A stretch of 38,074 nt of DNA, from assembly GCA_003225005.1 (NCBI GenBank), contig QIAN01000273.1, forward strand, positions 1 through 38,074, written 5' to 3'. Source of the DNA: Acidobacteriota bacterium (GTDB lineage Bacteria; Acidobacteriota; Terriglobia; Terriglobales; Acidobacteriaceae). The translations under genes and the position numbers were made by a program. This document shows, piece by piece, positions 1-7,970 of the stretch (position 1 is its first letter; every line of letters begins with the position of its first letter). The notes under the pieces are model-generated. The model ran no database searches, was not told where the DNA came from, and saw only the letters and a list, made by a program, of their open reading frames with translations.

Positions 1-59
1 GATAAGGCGGTAGTACGCAGCCCTGAAAAGGCTGGCGTCGGCGGTTCAACTCCGTCCCT
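1..59 (+). tRNA. Partial tRNA-Phe(GAA)-like sequence, att-like copy A
   Basis: Seen directly: a perfect 5-bp anticodon stem (18-22 with 30-34) encloses the loop CTGAAAA (23-29, anticodon GAA). A 5-nt variable region (35-39) follows, then a T arm with stem 40-44/52-56 and loop TTCAACT (45-51). This spacing is exactly that of tRNA-Phe. After position 59 the sequence stops matching the other copies, which continue into the acceptor strand CCTGGCC. The 5' half would lie before the window, so it cannot be judged whether a functional tRNA exists here. Positions 22-59 are repeated exactly at 37007-37044, which suggests an attachment-site remnant. Confidence 0.6.
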
Positions 60-99
60 CAGTCGATGGGAGGTTTAAGAATTTCTCCTAACTCATTGA

Positions 100-540
100 A
101 AACATGTCCGGCGGCCCGATCTGGAGGCAACTGCGGCGGAACTGCGACAGGCAGAAGCGGAAATCCAGCTTGGTAGAGGGTCCGCATGGCCAGATGTGGG
201 GCTCGGATTCCGCTACGGACGCGACGAGGGTAGCACCATCGCGCGAGGCGGATTGACGTTTACGTTGCCCGTATTTTCACGCGGGCAAGAACTACGCGCG
301 ACCGGGGCATCGCGGGCTACGCGCTTGGGGCGAGAACTCGAGGCTGGCCGGCTGGCCGTGGTGAATGAGGTCAAGACCGCATTTGAAACCCAGGAGCGCA
401 GAGTGGAGGCGGCCGAGGAGTTACGTCAGAACGGCGTCCAGGCGCTGGATGAGAACGAGACTTTGGCACTCCGGAGTTTTGAAGAAGGCGAAATCAACCT
501 CATGGATCAATAGATCCTGAAGCTGCTTGTCTTGGCGTGC
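100..540 (+). pseudogene. Fragment of RND-type outer-membrane factor (TolC/CzcC family)
   Basis: An open frame runs from about 100 through a stop at 511-513. Its content matches the second half of an outer-membrane efflux protein: a heptad-rich helix (RPDLEATAAELRQAEAEIQ), the strand region GLGFRYGRDEG, the GGLTFTLPVF turn, then a second long helix ending in a degraded form of the usual IGLMELL segment. OMF proteins are normally 400-480 residues, and only about 135 remain. The N-terminal half is missing and a stop interrupts the C-terminal helix. It begins roughly 50 bp from the tRNA-like copy A, so the left break may reflect an integration or excision event. No partner RND or membrane-fusion genes are present. 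The family call is firm; the transported substrate is unknown. Confidence 0.75.
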
Positions 541-760
541 GACTGGTTGGGTTGCGGAGCAGGGGGGTCGGCCACGATTACCTGCAAGCCGGCATCGCGA
601 AGCTCCTCGACATACTTTCCGCCAAGTTTCATTGAGCGCGTCGGGTCGATGCGCAGAACTTCATCTTGTTCATGTCAGCCTCGTCTGTGCTAAGTGGGTA
701 TTTCCACTTGCCAGTGGAAGAATTCGCTACATTCTGGTTTGCGCAAGCGACGGATGCGTG
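507..760 (-). pseudogene. Unidentified minus-strand coding remnant with frameshift
   Basis: Two overlapping minus-strand frames look protein-like and seem to continue each other across a frameshift near 660-675. The first reads KWKYPLSTDEADMNK. The second reads DEVLRIDPTRSMKLGGKYVE and continues EELRDAGLQVIVADPPAP to a stop at about 507. I do not recognise the family. Composition is coding-like and differs from the neighbouring junk, but the fragment is under 90 residues with no start. It ends against the tail of the outer-membrane factor remnant, so it was probably cut by the same rearrangement. A short hairpin (702-719, 7-bp stem) lies inside. It could also be chance open frame. Confidence 0.25.
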
Positions 761-774
761 CGGACCGGGTTTGG

Positions 775-1654
775 CTACAGGGATAGGAGCAACGCGTTGA
801 TCACTTTCTGTATCCCGGCCCATGCGTCAGGACCGCCGTCGGTCTCGATCGAAAACCAGCCTTTGAAGCCCAGTTCCTTCGAAAGCTTGATCGCAGTTGG
901 GAGGTTGGATCTTGGGCTGTCGCTGATGTGCTGAACGGTGCGTGCGAGCGGGTATAAAAGCCGCAGTCCCTCTACCGTTCCGACCTGGGGATTGGAGTAA
1001 GCTCCGCTGCCTTTTATCAGCTCCACCAACTGATCCAGCCGCTCTCCACGCGGCTCCAGAATGACGGCGACACCCTTCGGCTTGCCGTAGTCGACCAGGG
1101 CTTTTAACCCCTCGATGCATGGCGTCAGGTCTTGTGGCAAGTAATGACTCAAGAACTGCCGCAATATCGATCCACTTCTTCGTAAGCTCGGTGGCATGGG
1201 CGCGAATTGCAGGATCGGGAGAACACACGCTGATATAGCCTCGATAGGCTGTTGCGCGCGGATCAAGTTCCACTATCAGGTCCACCACCCTCGATTTGGC
1301 CTCGTGAAGCCGTCGTTTGAATTCCCCGATGTACGAAGGCTCCATGGAGAGCAGATTGATGTTGCACACCTCCAGGTGGTGGAGGCGGAGACGGTCTGCT
1401 ACTGCTCCGGGGAGATCCATCATGTCCAGTTTTAGCGCCGCCGGTTGTTTGCTCCAGTCGCCCCAGACTTCCGGCAGGAGGCCCTCGAAATCGTTAGTCA
1501 ATAGACTGATGCGATCGAGCTTGGCGCGAATTGCGGCGTCCTGAGCCCCCGCAAAGTGGCTTGTCGCAAGCGCAGTCACAGCCGCAGCCGAACCGAACAA
1601 AAAATCGCGGCGGTTCATGCCGGAAAAACCGCGTTGAAAATCACTGGAGCTCAT
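775..1654 (-). pseudogene. Frameshifted Tat-exported sugar phosphate isomerase/epimerase-like protein
   Basis: The product would be a xylose-isomerase-like TIM-barrel protein (AP-endonuclease 2 family) of about 290 residues, exported by the Tat route. The start at 1654 is preferred because an AGAGG ribosome site precedes it. The leader has the twin-arginine motif MNRRDFLFG about 13 residues in, then a hydrophobic stretch ending AGAQ. Reading is continuous to about 1150 (TKKWIDIAA), then must shift frame to continue as HYLPQDLTPCIEGLKALVDY and VAVILEPRGERLDQLV, ending with GFKGWFSIETDGG and a stop at 775. The two halves are both well preserved, so there is one indel near 1147-1155, either a recent mutation or an assembly error. 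Substrate unknown. Acidobacteria carry many such secreted paralogues beside DUF1080 genes. Confidence 0.75.
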
Positions 1655-2224
1655 CGTCACAACCTCTTTGCCTGCAAATTCCACTAATTGCTCTTTGGCT
1701 GAGCTGAGTCAAAACCAAGTTGTTGGAACCTGACGGCGCGTGATCGCTGTGCAACGCCGACGAGCCGAGATTTCCCTTCTGCCCATCTTGGTTGCGTTGA
1801 GTATACATCTCATTTCGCCGCCTTTCCGACCTGTATCGTTGTTTGTGTCTTAACCATGCCCTCCCTGCCGGTGACTGTCGATCTTTTGCCGTCCGACTTA
1901 TGTGGACAACGGGCAGCGAACATGCGGGAAGTCGGCCTGACCACTACCTACTCCCGCTGACAATTGTAATTTCCTTTCGGCTACAGACGGGTTCGCGATG
2001 GTCCTTTCTACTCTGACAGAGTGTCGCCCCCAAGATCTTTCTTTGCTCATCAACTGTTTGGAAACTCAGATGGGTATGAGCCAGTAGTAATGAAGGCTCT
2101 GGAGTACTCACCTCTATTTTCCGGAGGCCGCGGGATCCAGTCGGCGCTATGACGGTGATTCGATTCTTGCTAGCCCCACGGTTTGCGGGCTGCGTATCGT
2201 ACGCTGAGAACGAAAGGAAGGGAG
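1655..2224. other. Intergenic stretch, no gene recognised
   Basis: This 570-bp region separates two divergently oriented isomerase remnants. It presumably held their promoters. I see no recognisable coding frame, repeat or RNA gene in it. The short open frames present lack plausible composition and start sites. Confidence 0.4.
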
Positions 2225-3036
2225 ATGCAATGCGGCTACGTAAGCGCCATCGTTCCCGATTTATCATTGCAAGAAGGTTCGCATTGGCGGCAGAGATTGG
2301 TTATGGGTCGGTCGAGGTTATGTGCTGAGCCAGTCGGGAAAGCGGAGCGCCGATGATCGTGGTGTTACCCATATCGATGTTGACCAATCGGCGAGAGGGC
2401 GATTGCAGGAATCCAGGAGTTTATCCTCCAGGTCGGGCATCGCCCGGAACAGGGAACAGTTGCGTAGCTCATTTGAAGAAGGCTGTTGTCGCGGCAGGGC
2501 GTTGGGGGGGCCGGTTGTGGATACGTTTGTTTGACGTGACTGGACACGTTCCGTTGAAGATAATTTGCCGCGCTTTTTGCAGCCTTGTCCTGATTTGCTC
2601 AAGTTTGCGGAAGACCATGGTATCCGGATCACGGTTGAGAATTACCCGATGTTGTTTACTCGCGATGAATGGCCAGGAGGAAAGTATCTTGCAACTAGCC
2701 CATCTGTTTGGCGGCGGATGTTTGAGGCGATACCGAATTCCAACTTCGGATTGACTTAACGATCCCTCTCATTATTGTGTAGCAGATGATGGATTACATC
2801 AAGCCGCTGCGCGAATTTTCCAGCCGTATTTTTTCGAGTCCAGGCAAAGGACACGCAAGTTGAGCGCTCCAGGTTAGATGAAGTCGGTATTTTGGCGTAC
2901 CCATTGGAGTATCACTCGCCTCGGTTGCCTGGCCTCGGAGAAGTCGATTGGGGGGCGAGTCGAAGTCGAGGACCGCGCTTTTGAAATAGACTTGGAATCG
3001 CACAAAAGACCACTTATCCAAAGCTACCACCATAGA
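2225..3036 (+). pseudogene. Heavily decayed sugar phosphate isomerase/epimerase
   Basis: A purine-rich ribosome site (AAGGAAGGGAG) precedes ATG at 2225, which starts MQCGYVSAIVPDLSLQE. The protein then continues only by jumping between all three frames: AAEIGYGSVEVMC, then HLKKAVVAAG with GGPVVDTFV, then [20 protein letters not shown] and [16 protein letters not shown] through [15 protein letters not shown]. After a stop near 2757 come remnants of DPSH, DYIKPLREF, AKDTQVERSRLDEVG and finally EVEDRAFE. These match, in order, a cytosolic xylose-isomerase-like sugar epimerase of about 290-300 residues. The segment between the GEVDWG box and the final EVEDRAFE box is deleted. The many indels mark an old pseudogene, unlike the single-indel copy at 775-1654. 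Confidence 0.7.
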
Positions 3037-3244
3037 TAGCTAAATTTACCTCCGTGCAATGGCCGTCCCAGCGATTGGCAACAAACCCCTGCAATATACG
3101 AATCATTACCTCCTCTGTCGATGTTGTTTGATCAAAGCAACTGGAAAAGTTTTGGTCAGTGCAGTTCGCGTGCGAGGATTGGAGCTACAGTCGCAGCTGC
3201 GTCAAGGCCAAGTCTTTCTATAAGTTCAGCGCCGGATAGAAATT

Positions 3245-4963
3245 CTAATCTGGCAGAGCGAACGCAAACATCGTGTCGGCGCCTGTTCCTATAATGTATT
3301 GTTTTCCATTGACAGCGTAAGTCATCGGGCCACTCGCATTGGCACCGCCTAGATACACATGCCACAACGGCTTGCCTGTTAACGCATCGAGTGCCATAAA
3401 GTTGCCGTCCATCCCACCCCCGAACACTAGGCCGCCGGCTGTGGAGAGTACGCCGCACTCGGTATAGTTTACCATCTTGAAGTCCCACATCTTCTCTCCG
3501 GTCTTCGGGTCAATGGCACGAATTGCACCGTACCCTTCAGACTCTGTCTTGTAATTGGGGTTCGCGCGCCTATGCGTAACGGAAGCAGGCGTCTGGACAG
3601 GATCGGGCGGCCAGTCAGGCGGGGGCGCTGTTTCCCCAAAGCCGGGCCACCAACCGTCCCCAGTGTACATGTGCATTCGCTTCCATGGAAGAATGGGCCG
3701 TTTTCCCGAAAAACCTTCGTAGTTATCCCAGACCGACATATAGAAGAGCCCCGTTTGGGGGTCGTAAGATGGCGGATAATAGTTTGTGCCCCCTTGCCCA
3801 CCCGGCATAGCGGCGATTCCGCCCATCGGTTTGGGCCAGTGCTTTGGGTCCTTAATCGGCCGCCCATTCTGATCGATGCCAAGCGCCCAATTCTCCTTGA
3901 CAAAGGGCTTGCCCATAAGGAATTGGCCGGTGTCCCGGTCGAGGACATAGAAGAACCCGTTGCGATTGGCCCAAAACATCACCTTACGCGGTTTGCCGTC
4001 CCAGGCGATATCCGCTAAAACAGGAATCTGTGTGGCGTCCCAATCGTACTCATCGCCCGGCGTGAATTGGTAATACCACTTTAGCTTTCCGGTATCGGCA
4101 TCCAGTGCGACCACGCTATCCGAGTAGAGGTTGTCGAATTTGCTGCCCGGCGATCGCTGATCGCCATTTGCAACAGGATTCGGATTGCCGGTGCCCCAGA
4201 ACACTAGGTTCGTCTCAGGATCGTAGGAACCGGCGTTCCAGACAGGGCTGCCGCCGTACTTCCACGTATCCCCTGCCCATGTCTTCGCGGCCGGATCATC
4301 CGCGCTAATCGGACTGGTGTAAGTTTTCCAGATTTCCTTCCCAGTGTGAATGTCAAAGGCAGCGAGAAAGCAGTTCGCGCCCATATCGTCGGTGGCGGGT
4401 CCGACGATGACCACGTTCTTCACCACCAGGGGTGGGACGTTGATCTGATAGCCCTTGCTCCAATCCGCAACCTCGACTTCCCATTTCACGCGACCGGTTC
4501 TGGCGTCAATGGCGAGCAGATGATCGCTCCATCCCGTGGTCCAAAACAAGGTGTTTCCCTCGATCGCCACTCCCTTGTTAACCTGGTACATGCGTTGCCC
4601 ATGGAAATCGTCCGGATTAAACGAACGCGCGAGCTTCCAGTACTGCTGGCCCGTGGCGGCATCAAGCGCCACCACTTCCGTCAGGCTCGTCGCGTACAAA
4701 ATCCCGTCGACGACAAGTGGCGTGTTCTCCATCTTCTCGTCAGCGGGCGTGGTGGTGGGCCGATAGACCCACTTTAACTGCAGATTTTTGACATTATTCC
4801 GATTCACTTGTGTCAAGAGGCTGTGTCGGTCACTTGCATAAGTTCCCGAGTAGGTGAGCCAATTCTGAGGTTCCTGATTGGCGTGAAGAAGGCGATCGAA
4901 CGTGACTTGCGCCTGTATGGAACCCATCAGTACGGCAAACACCACAAGCACTCGCAAATTCAT
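3245..4963 (-). CDS. PQQ-dependent alcohol/sugar dehydrogenase, secreted
   Basis: A 572-residue eight-bladed propeller dehydrogenase that would oxidise an alcohol or sugar in the periplasm and pass electrons to a cytochrome c. The start at 4963 is chosen over an in-frame ATG at 4978 because the AGGAGAG ribosome site lies between them. A signal peptide ends near residue 19 (GSIQA). Propeller repeats of the type DAxTGxxxW recur at about residues 101-110, 153-161 and 289-296, and again near the C-terminus (ALDALTGKPLW). GTGNPNP (257-263) matches the Ca-binding asparagine region. DEYDWDA (304-310) carries the expected catalytic aspartate. The STAGGLVFGG signature is close to the end. There is no C-terminal cytochrome domain, so it is a stand-alone type. 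It starts 32 bp after the DUF1080 gene on the same strand, suggesting co-transcription. Substrate not deducible. Confidence 0.9.
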   Translation of the reverse strand: MNLRVLVVFAVLMGSIQAQVTFDRLLHANQEPQNWLTYSGTYASDRHSLLTQVNRNNVKNLQLKWVYRPTTTPADEKMENTPLVVDGILYATSLTEVVALDAATGQQYWKLARSFNPDDFHGQRMYQVNKGVAIEGNTLFWTTGWSDHLLAIDARTGRVKWEVEVADWSKGYQINVPPLVVKNVVIVGPATDDMGANCFLAAFDIHTGKEIWKTYTSPISADDPAAKTWAGDTWKYGGSPVWNAGSYDPETNLVFWGTGNPNPVANGDQRSPGSKFDNLYSDSVVALDADTGKLKWYYQFTPGDEYDWDATQIPVLADIAWDGKPRKVMFWANRNGFFYVLDRDTGQFLMGKPFVKENWALGIDQNGRPIKDPKHWPKPMGGIAAMPGGQGGTNYYPPSYDPQTGLFYMSVWDNYEGFSGKRPILPWKRMHMYTGDGWWPGFGETAPPPDWPPDPVQTPASVTHRRANPNYKTESEGYGAIRAIDPKTGEKMWDFKMVNYTECGVLSTAGGLVFGGGMDGNFMALDALTGKPLWHVYLGGANASGPMTYAVNGKQYIIGTGADTMFAFALPD

Positions 4964-4995
4964 TTTTCTCTCCTGCAAAAATGGGGTAGCCCATT

Positions 4996-6006
4996 CTATT
5001 GGCCTTTGCGTTTCGTAAGGGGCACCAGTACGATATTCCGGAAGTCGACCCCACCGTTGTGATCGCCCTGCAACTCTATCGGACCTGGCCGACCTTCGAA
5101 CGGATCGAAGGCGATCCCGGTCAGGCCATCGATGACACCCTTCTCGTAAAGCTTCTGTCCATTCAGGATCGTGGTGACTTCACGACCAATCAGGCGGATA
5201 TCGTACGTTTGCCACTCGCCCGGGGACGTGCCCGCGTTCACTCTCGGTAAAATTCGCGTGTAAAGCGCACCGGTGCCGTGCATGCCCGGGGGCTTTCCAA
5301 AATCGGGCGCGATCTGAACTTCATAGCGGCCGCGCAGACCGATACCGCTGTTGCCCTTCGCGAGGAGTTTATATTCAACATGCAGTTCAAAATTCCAATA
5401 CTTCGCCACAGTCCTTAGATCATCCCCGTTGCCCACACTTTTTAGAATCCCGTCCTCAACGCTCCAGCCCTCCGCCTTGCTGGAATTGACGCCCGTCCAC
5501 CCTGTGAGGTTCTTACCGTCAAATAGGTGGATTGGCTTTCCTTTAACCCAGGTGCCGTCGTCGTGTTCATCAATTTTTGGCGAACGATATCCGGTGAACG
5601 TCAAAGTAATTGTAGGACTCGTCATCGTACCCTGTAGCCGACCGTTAAGGTACTTCGCCTTATATTCGGCACGATCGTTCGGATCTGCGGTGACTCCGGG
5701 GCGGCCTCTGGGTATCCAGGTGAAGTCAAGTACTCCGTTCTGGATTTTTGCGATCTTTATGTCGTCGAGGCTACCGTCCGGAGACCCAACGAACTGAATA
5801 TTCATACCTGGTGTTCCCGCGCCAGTCACAGCCAACCACCATGCTGCGGTCGTAGTAAACTGCGCAAAGTCGATGGGTTTGGCGTGCACCAGAATATCCC
5901 ATCGGCCATTGAAGTCCGCATCAGCGGCTCGGCTGACCGAAGTAAGAGCGATTACGGCAACTAGCGCACGTAGCGCGAGTCGCCATCCGAGAAGCATTTG
6001 CACCAT
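4996..6006 (-). CDS. Secreted DUF1080 protein (3-keto-disaccharide hydrolase family)
   Basis: 336 residues with an N-terminal signal peptide ending near VSRAADA and a strong GGAGGAG ribosome site just before ATG at 6006. Residues 30-150 form a beta-rich domain (FNGRWDILVHAKP), seen upstream of DUF1080 in some acidobacterial proteins. The DUF1080 concanavalin-like domain follows from about residue 155: LFDGKNLTGW, WSVEDGILKS, NFELHVEYKLLAKGNSGIGL, YEVQIAPDFG, EWQTYDIRL, and IELQGDHNGGVDFRNIVLVP at the end. DUF1080 members are known or predicted to act on 3-keto-glycosides or other oxidised sugars. It sits directly upstream of the PQQ dehydrogenase, so oxidation followed by hydrolysis of a glycoside in the periplasm is an attractive inference but unproven. 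Confidence 0.88.
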   Translation of the reverse strand: MVQMLLGWRLALRALVAVIALTSVSRAADADFNGRWDILVHAKPIDFAQFTTTAAWWLAVTGAGTPGMNIQFVGSPDGSLDDIKIAKIQNGVLDFTWIPRGRPGVTADPNDRAEYKAKYLNGRLQGTMTSPTITLTFTGYRSPKIDEHDDGTWVKGKPIHLFDGKNLTGWTGVNSSKAEGWSVEDGILKSVGNGDDLRTVAKYWNFELHVEYKLLAKGNSGIGLRGRYEVQIAPDFGKPPGMHGTGALYTRILPRVNAGTSPGEWQTYDIRLIGREVTTILNGQKLYEKGVIDGLTGIAFDPFEGRPGPIELQGDHNGGVDFRNIVLVPLTKRKGQ

Positions 6007-6277
6007 TTGTCTCCTCCCGTCAGTTACTATGCGACCTAAATGCGGTCATCTCTGTGACCATTGGAATCTTGAGTGCGATGTGCGTGCCTGATCCTCCGGC
6101 GAGACTGACATCCCTTCGGCAAATGGAACTCAGGTTGAATCACAAATGATCCATTGACTTATCCAGAATTGTTTGCATCCTCGCGTACGATCCAGGGCCG
6201 CCACTTTCGATTGAATATTAAAACCCATTTCTTTCGAAAAGGCGATAGCAGTCGCAAGGCTAGATCTGTCAGGAAAA
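6007..6277. other. Intergenic region upstream of DUF1080/PQQ cluster
   Basis: Expected to hold the promoter of the minus-strand DUF1080-PQQ pair. No convincing coding frame is visible. Its right part resembles, loosely, the sequence upstream of the phosphomannose-isomerase-like gene at 11974, leading into the homologous fragment at 6278. Confidence 0.35.
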
Positions 6278-6345
6278 AGTGTCTGTCAATCAATTGGCTC
6301 GCCAAGCGATTGAATCTGCGAAAGGGCTCTGGGGAATGGAGGGTG
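6278..6345 (+). pseudogene. Short duplicate of the N-terminus of the gene at 11974
   Basis: Reading the plus strand from about 6285 gives VSVNQLARQAIESAKGLW, nearly the same as MSVNQWTRQAVESGEGLL, the first residues of the minus-strand phosphomannose-isomerase-like protein that starts at 11974. The nucleotides preceding it (AGGAAAAA) also match that gene's ribosome-site region. Similarity ends after about 20 codons, where the sequence runs into the 3' end of the convergent DUF1080 gene. It is therefore a dead paralogue or a copied 5' end, left after a deletion. The remnant is too short to express anything useful. Confidence 0.55.
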
Positions 6346-6360
6346 GCGTGAGGCGACGAT

Positions 6361-7224
6361 TCAGATCTCCCGTATCCCCAGATTCCTAAACTGCACCCTG
6401 CCGCCGAAGCCGCCCCCTTCGCCCACTGGCTGGAAGGAGATCGGAGCCGGCGCCGCCCAGTTCTCCCCCGGCAGCGGCATGTCGATGACATCGACGATCT
6501 GACTGTCATTCATCCAGACCTGCAGATGATCGCCCTTGAACAAGATTCGCAGGTGGTTCCAGCCGTTGGTATGACGAATCTCGCGGAACTGGCTGCAGTC
6601 CTGCAGGTAGGTGTGGTTCTTCGAGCCGCAGTCGCCGGTTGACAGCCAGTCAACGTTTCCGCGGATGGCCTCCGGCAACTGACGGTGGACGACGACGCCG
6701 ACGTACTCGCCCGCCTCGCGACGGCCGAGGTTGAGCTGGTAGCCGGTGCGGAACATGATGCCGCTATTGAAGGTGCAGGCAGGATCCTTGCTTAGGTTGG
6801 CCTGCTGCTGGATCTGGCCGTTGCCATCGGGCTTGGGTCCAAGCTTCGCCGTGCATTCCACGTTCGGCGCCTCGTCCAGCTTGTAGTCGAGCTCGAGTTC
6901 GAAGTCGTGGAAGTTATCGACCGTCGCGAGCCAGCCGCCGCGGCCTTTGTTCGGGACTGGGGCACTCGTGATCACGCCATTCTCCACGGCCCAGCCGCGC
7001 TCGGCCGGGTTGGTCGACATGGACGCGGCAGGCGCCGTGGGCGGCTCGCCGCTTGCGCGGTTGTTGCGGCCGGCTCCGCCCTGGCCGTAGGACTGAATCG
7101 TCCAGCCGGTGAAGTCCTTCCTGTTGAAGAGCGCCTTCCACGCGCCCTGAGCGAGGAGCGGAGCCAATGCGACCGCGACGACAAATGCCATCGCGGAAGC
7201 CAAAAGCACACTCGTTGATTTCAT
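6361..7224 (-). CDS. Secreted DUF1080 protein (3-keto-disaccharide hydrolase family), second copy
   Basis: 288 residues from ATG at 7224, chosen because a GAGGTG ribosome site precedes it and the signal peptide MKSTSVLLASAMAFVVAVAL starts there. An upstream in-frame start at 7281 has no such support. A single DUF1080 domain fills the rest: LFNRKDFTGW, then an insert rich in Gly/Asn/Ala (about 45-70), GWAVENGVI, the FELELDYKLDE strand, SGIMFRTGYQ, and IDMPLPGENWAAPAPISFQP before the final FRNLGIREI. Codon choice is visibly more GC-rich than in the first DUF1080 gene, hinting at separate origin. It is probably secreted and acts on an oxidised glycoside. It is the last gene before the inverted tRNA-like copy, so it may have arrived with that segment. 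Confidence 0.85.
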   Translation of the reverse strand: MKSTSVLLASAMAFVVAVALAPLLAQGAWKALFNRKDFTGWTIQSYGQGGAGRNNRASGEPPTAPAASMSTNPAERGWAVENGVITSAPVPNKGRGGWLATVDNFHDFELELDYKLDEAPNVECTAKLGPKPDGNGQIQQQANLSKDPACTFNSGIMFRTGYQLNLGRREAGEYVGVVVHRQLPEAIRGNVDWLSTGDCGSKNHTYLQDCSQFREIRHTNGWNHLRILFKGDHLQVWMNDSQIVDVIDMPLPGENWAAPAPISFQPVGEGGGFGGRVQFRNLGIREI

Positions 7225-7410
7225 ATCGACACCTCGAAGACGAGGGATTTTGATGATGTGAGCTGCGCCAAGTGCCGACACACTTGAAAGCGAAATTCTG
7301 CGCCTAAATCACACATGAACTCTTCGATTACAAAATGACCCGCAGTTTACCGCAGTCCCTGCTTCACCTGAAAATTCAATTGTCGTATATCTCACATTGA
7401 AAACGTGGTT

Positions 7411-7451
7411 GGCCAGGGACGGAGTTGAACCGCCGACGCCCACCTTTTCAG
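7411..7451 (-). repeat. tRNA-Phe 3'-end fragment, att-like copy B (inverted)
   Basis: Read on the minus strand this gives CTGAAAAGG, GGCGTCGGCGG, TTCAACT and CCGTCCCTGGCC: anticodon loop, T arm and the 3' acceptor strand of tRNA-Phe. It differs from copies A and C at two adjacent-region bases (GGTGGG for GGCTGG). The 5' anticodon strand no longer pairs, and no D arm or 5' acceptor is present, so this is not a tRNA gene. Six bases GATAAG precede it at nearly the same distance as in copy A. It is oriented opposite to copies A and C. Confidence 0.75.
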
Positions 7452-7638
7452 TACGCGCAACCAGCTTATCTCCTTGGTTCATTAATAACTTAACTGATCA
7501 TGTCCCAAGCGTGACAGTGGCACGAACGTGTCAAGTTGCGAATTCCGATATCGAAGCCTAACGAGATTGCTTGCGTGTCGGGAATCGGGTCCTGACGATG
7601 AAGGACGCGATTCGGCGAAATCAAGCCTCGTTCTCAAG

Positions 7639-7669
7639 TGTCGGTAGCACATATCATGTGCTACCGACA
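7639..7669. repeat. Perfect 14-bp palindrome with 3-nt loop
   Basis: TGTCGGTAGCACAT (7639-7652) is followed by ATC and then its exact reverse complement (7656-7669). No T-run follows on either side, so an intrinsic terminator is unlikely. It lies just outside the IS end at 7701-7970. It could be a protein-binding site, an RNA hairpin or a remnant of two fused mobile-element ends. Confidence 0.6.
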
Positions 7670-7700
7670 GGCATCCGTTCCATTCTTTGCTTGATTGAAT

Positions 7701-7970
7701 CGTCCAAGCTATCCTTTCCATGAGCGAGAGCGGTTCCCTGCTGTCCACATATCGGTTGGAAACGGGCGCACCGGAGACGGCGGCCTTGCGGAGAATAAGC
7801 TTGACAGTTACCGATTTATTTCGTTTTATTAGGTTTTCTTTCATTCGCATGCTGACGGAGCCAGCGAATCGGCTGCGCGTCATACAGGTGCAATACCGGG
7901 GCGCCGACAACGGCAGTGGATGGCCCAGGAGTCTTGTGTGTAATCGATTGACAACCGTCCGGAGATCACA
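7701..7970 (-). mobile_element. IS left-end remnant (ISNCY/IS1202-like), copy 1
   Basis: This 270-bp segment matches 14142-14432 in inverted orientation, with high identity along its whole length. In the minus direction it runs from TGTGATCTCCGG (the outer edge, where both copies stop matching their flanks) to the first codons of a transposase (MERIAW, then lost). The second copy continues into recognisable ISNCY-type transposase, so I read both as left ends of the same element rather than a promoter cassette. The outer edge coincides with the A of the ATG of the amidohydrolase gene at 7970, so the element supplies that gene's entire 5' region, including the GGAGA ribosome site. Confidence 0.6.
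7801..7829 (+). promoter_or_regulatory. Outward-facing sigma-70-like promoter inside IS end
   Basis: TTGACA at 7801-7806, a 17-bp spacer and TTTTAT at 7824-7829, pointing toward the amidohydrolase start about 140 bp away. The same boxes with the same 17-bp spacing occur in the inverted copy (14284-14312). The -35 box is consensus; the -10 box matches at four of six positions. Between promoter and gene lies a conserved AATCGATT palindrome (7942-7949) that could be an operator core. Confidence 0.4.

Noticed and set aside
1-59. A complete functional tRNA-Phe
   Set aside because: The 5' half lies outside the window and the 3' acceptor strand departs from CCTGGCC, so only a partial or remnant call is justified.
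527-934. 135-codon plus-strand open frame
   Set aside because: It overlaps the antisense of the isomerase pseudogene and an unidentified minus-strand remnant; composition is not protein-like and there is no ribosome site.
3156-3230. Minus-strand tail GAELIERLGLDAAATVAPIL before a stop, just downstream of the PQQ gene
   Set aside because: Looks protein-like but is about 25 residues long, has no start and matches nothing I can name; it could be a scrap of a deleted neighbour or chance.
3245-4963. Assignment as methanol dehydrogenase (mxaF/xoxF) with a named metal
   Set aside because: The sequence supports a PQQ dehydrogenase, but no mxa/xox accessory genes are present and metal and substrate cannot be decided by eye.
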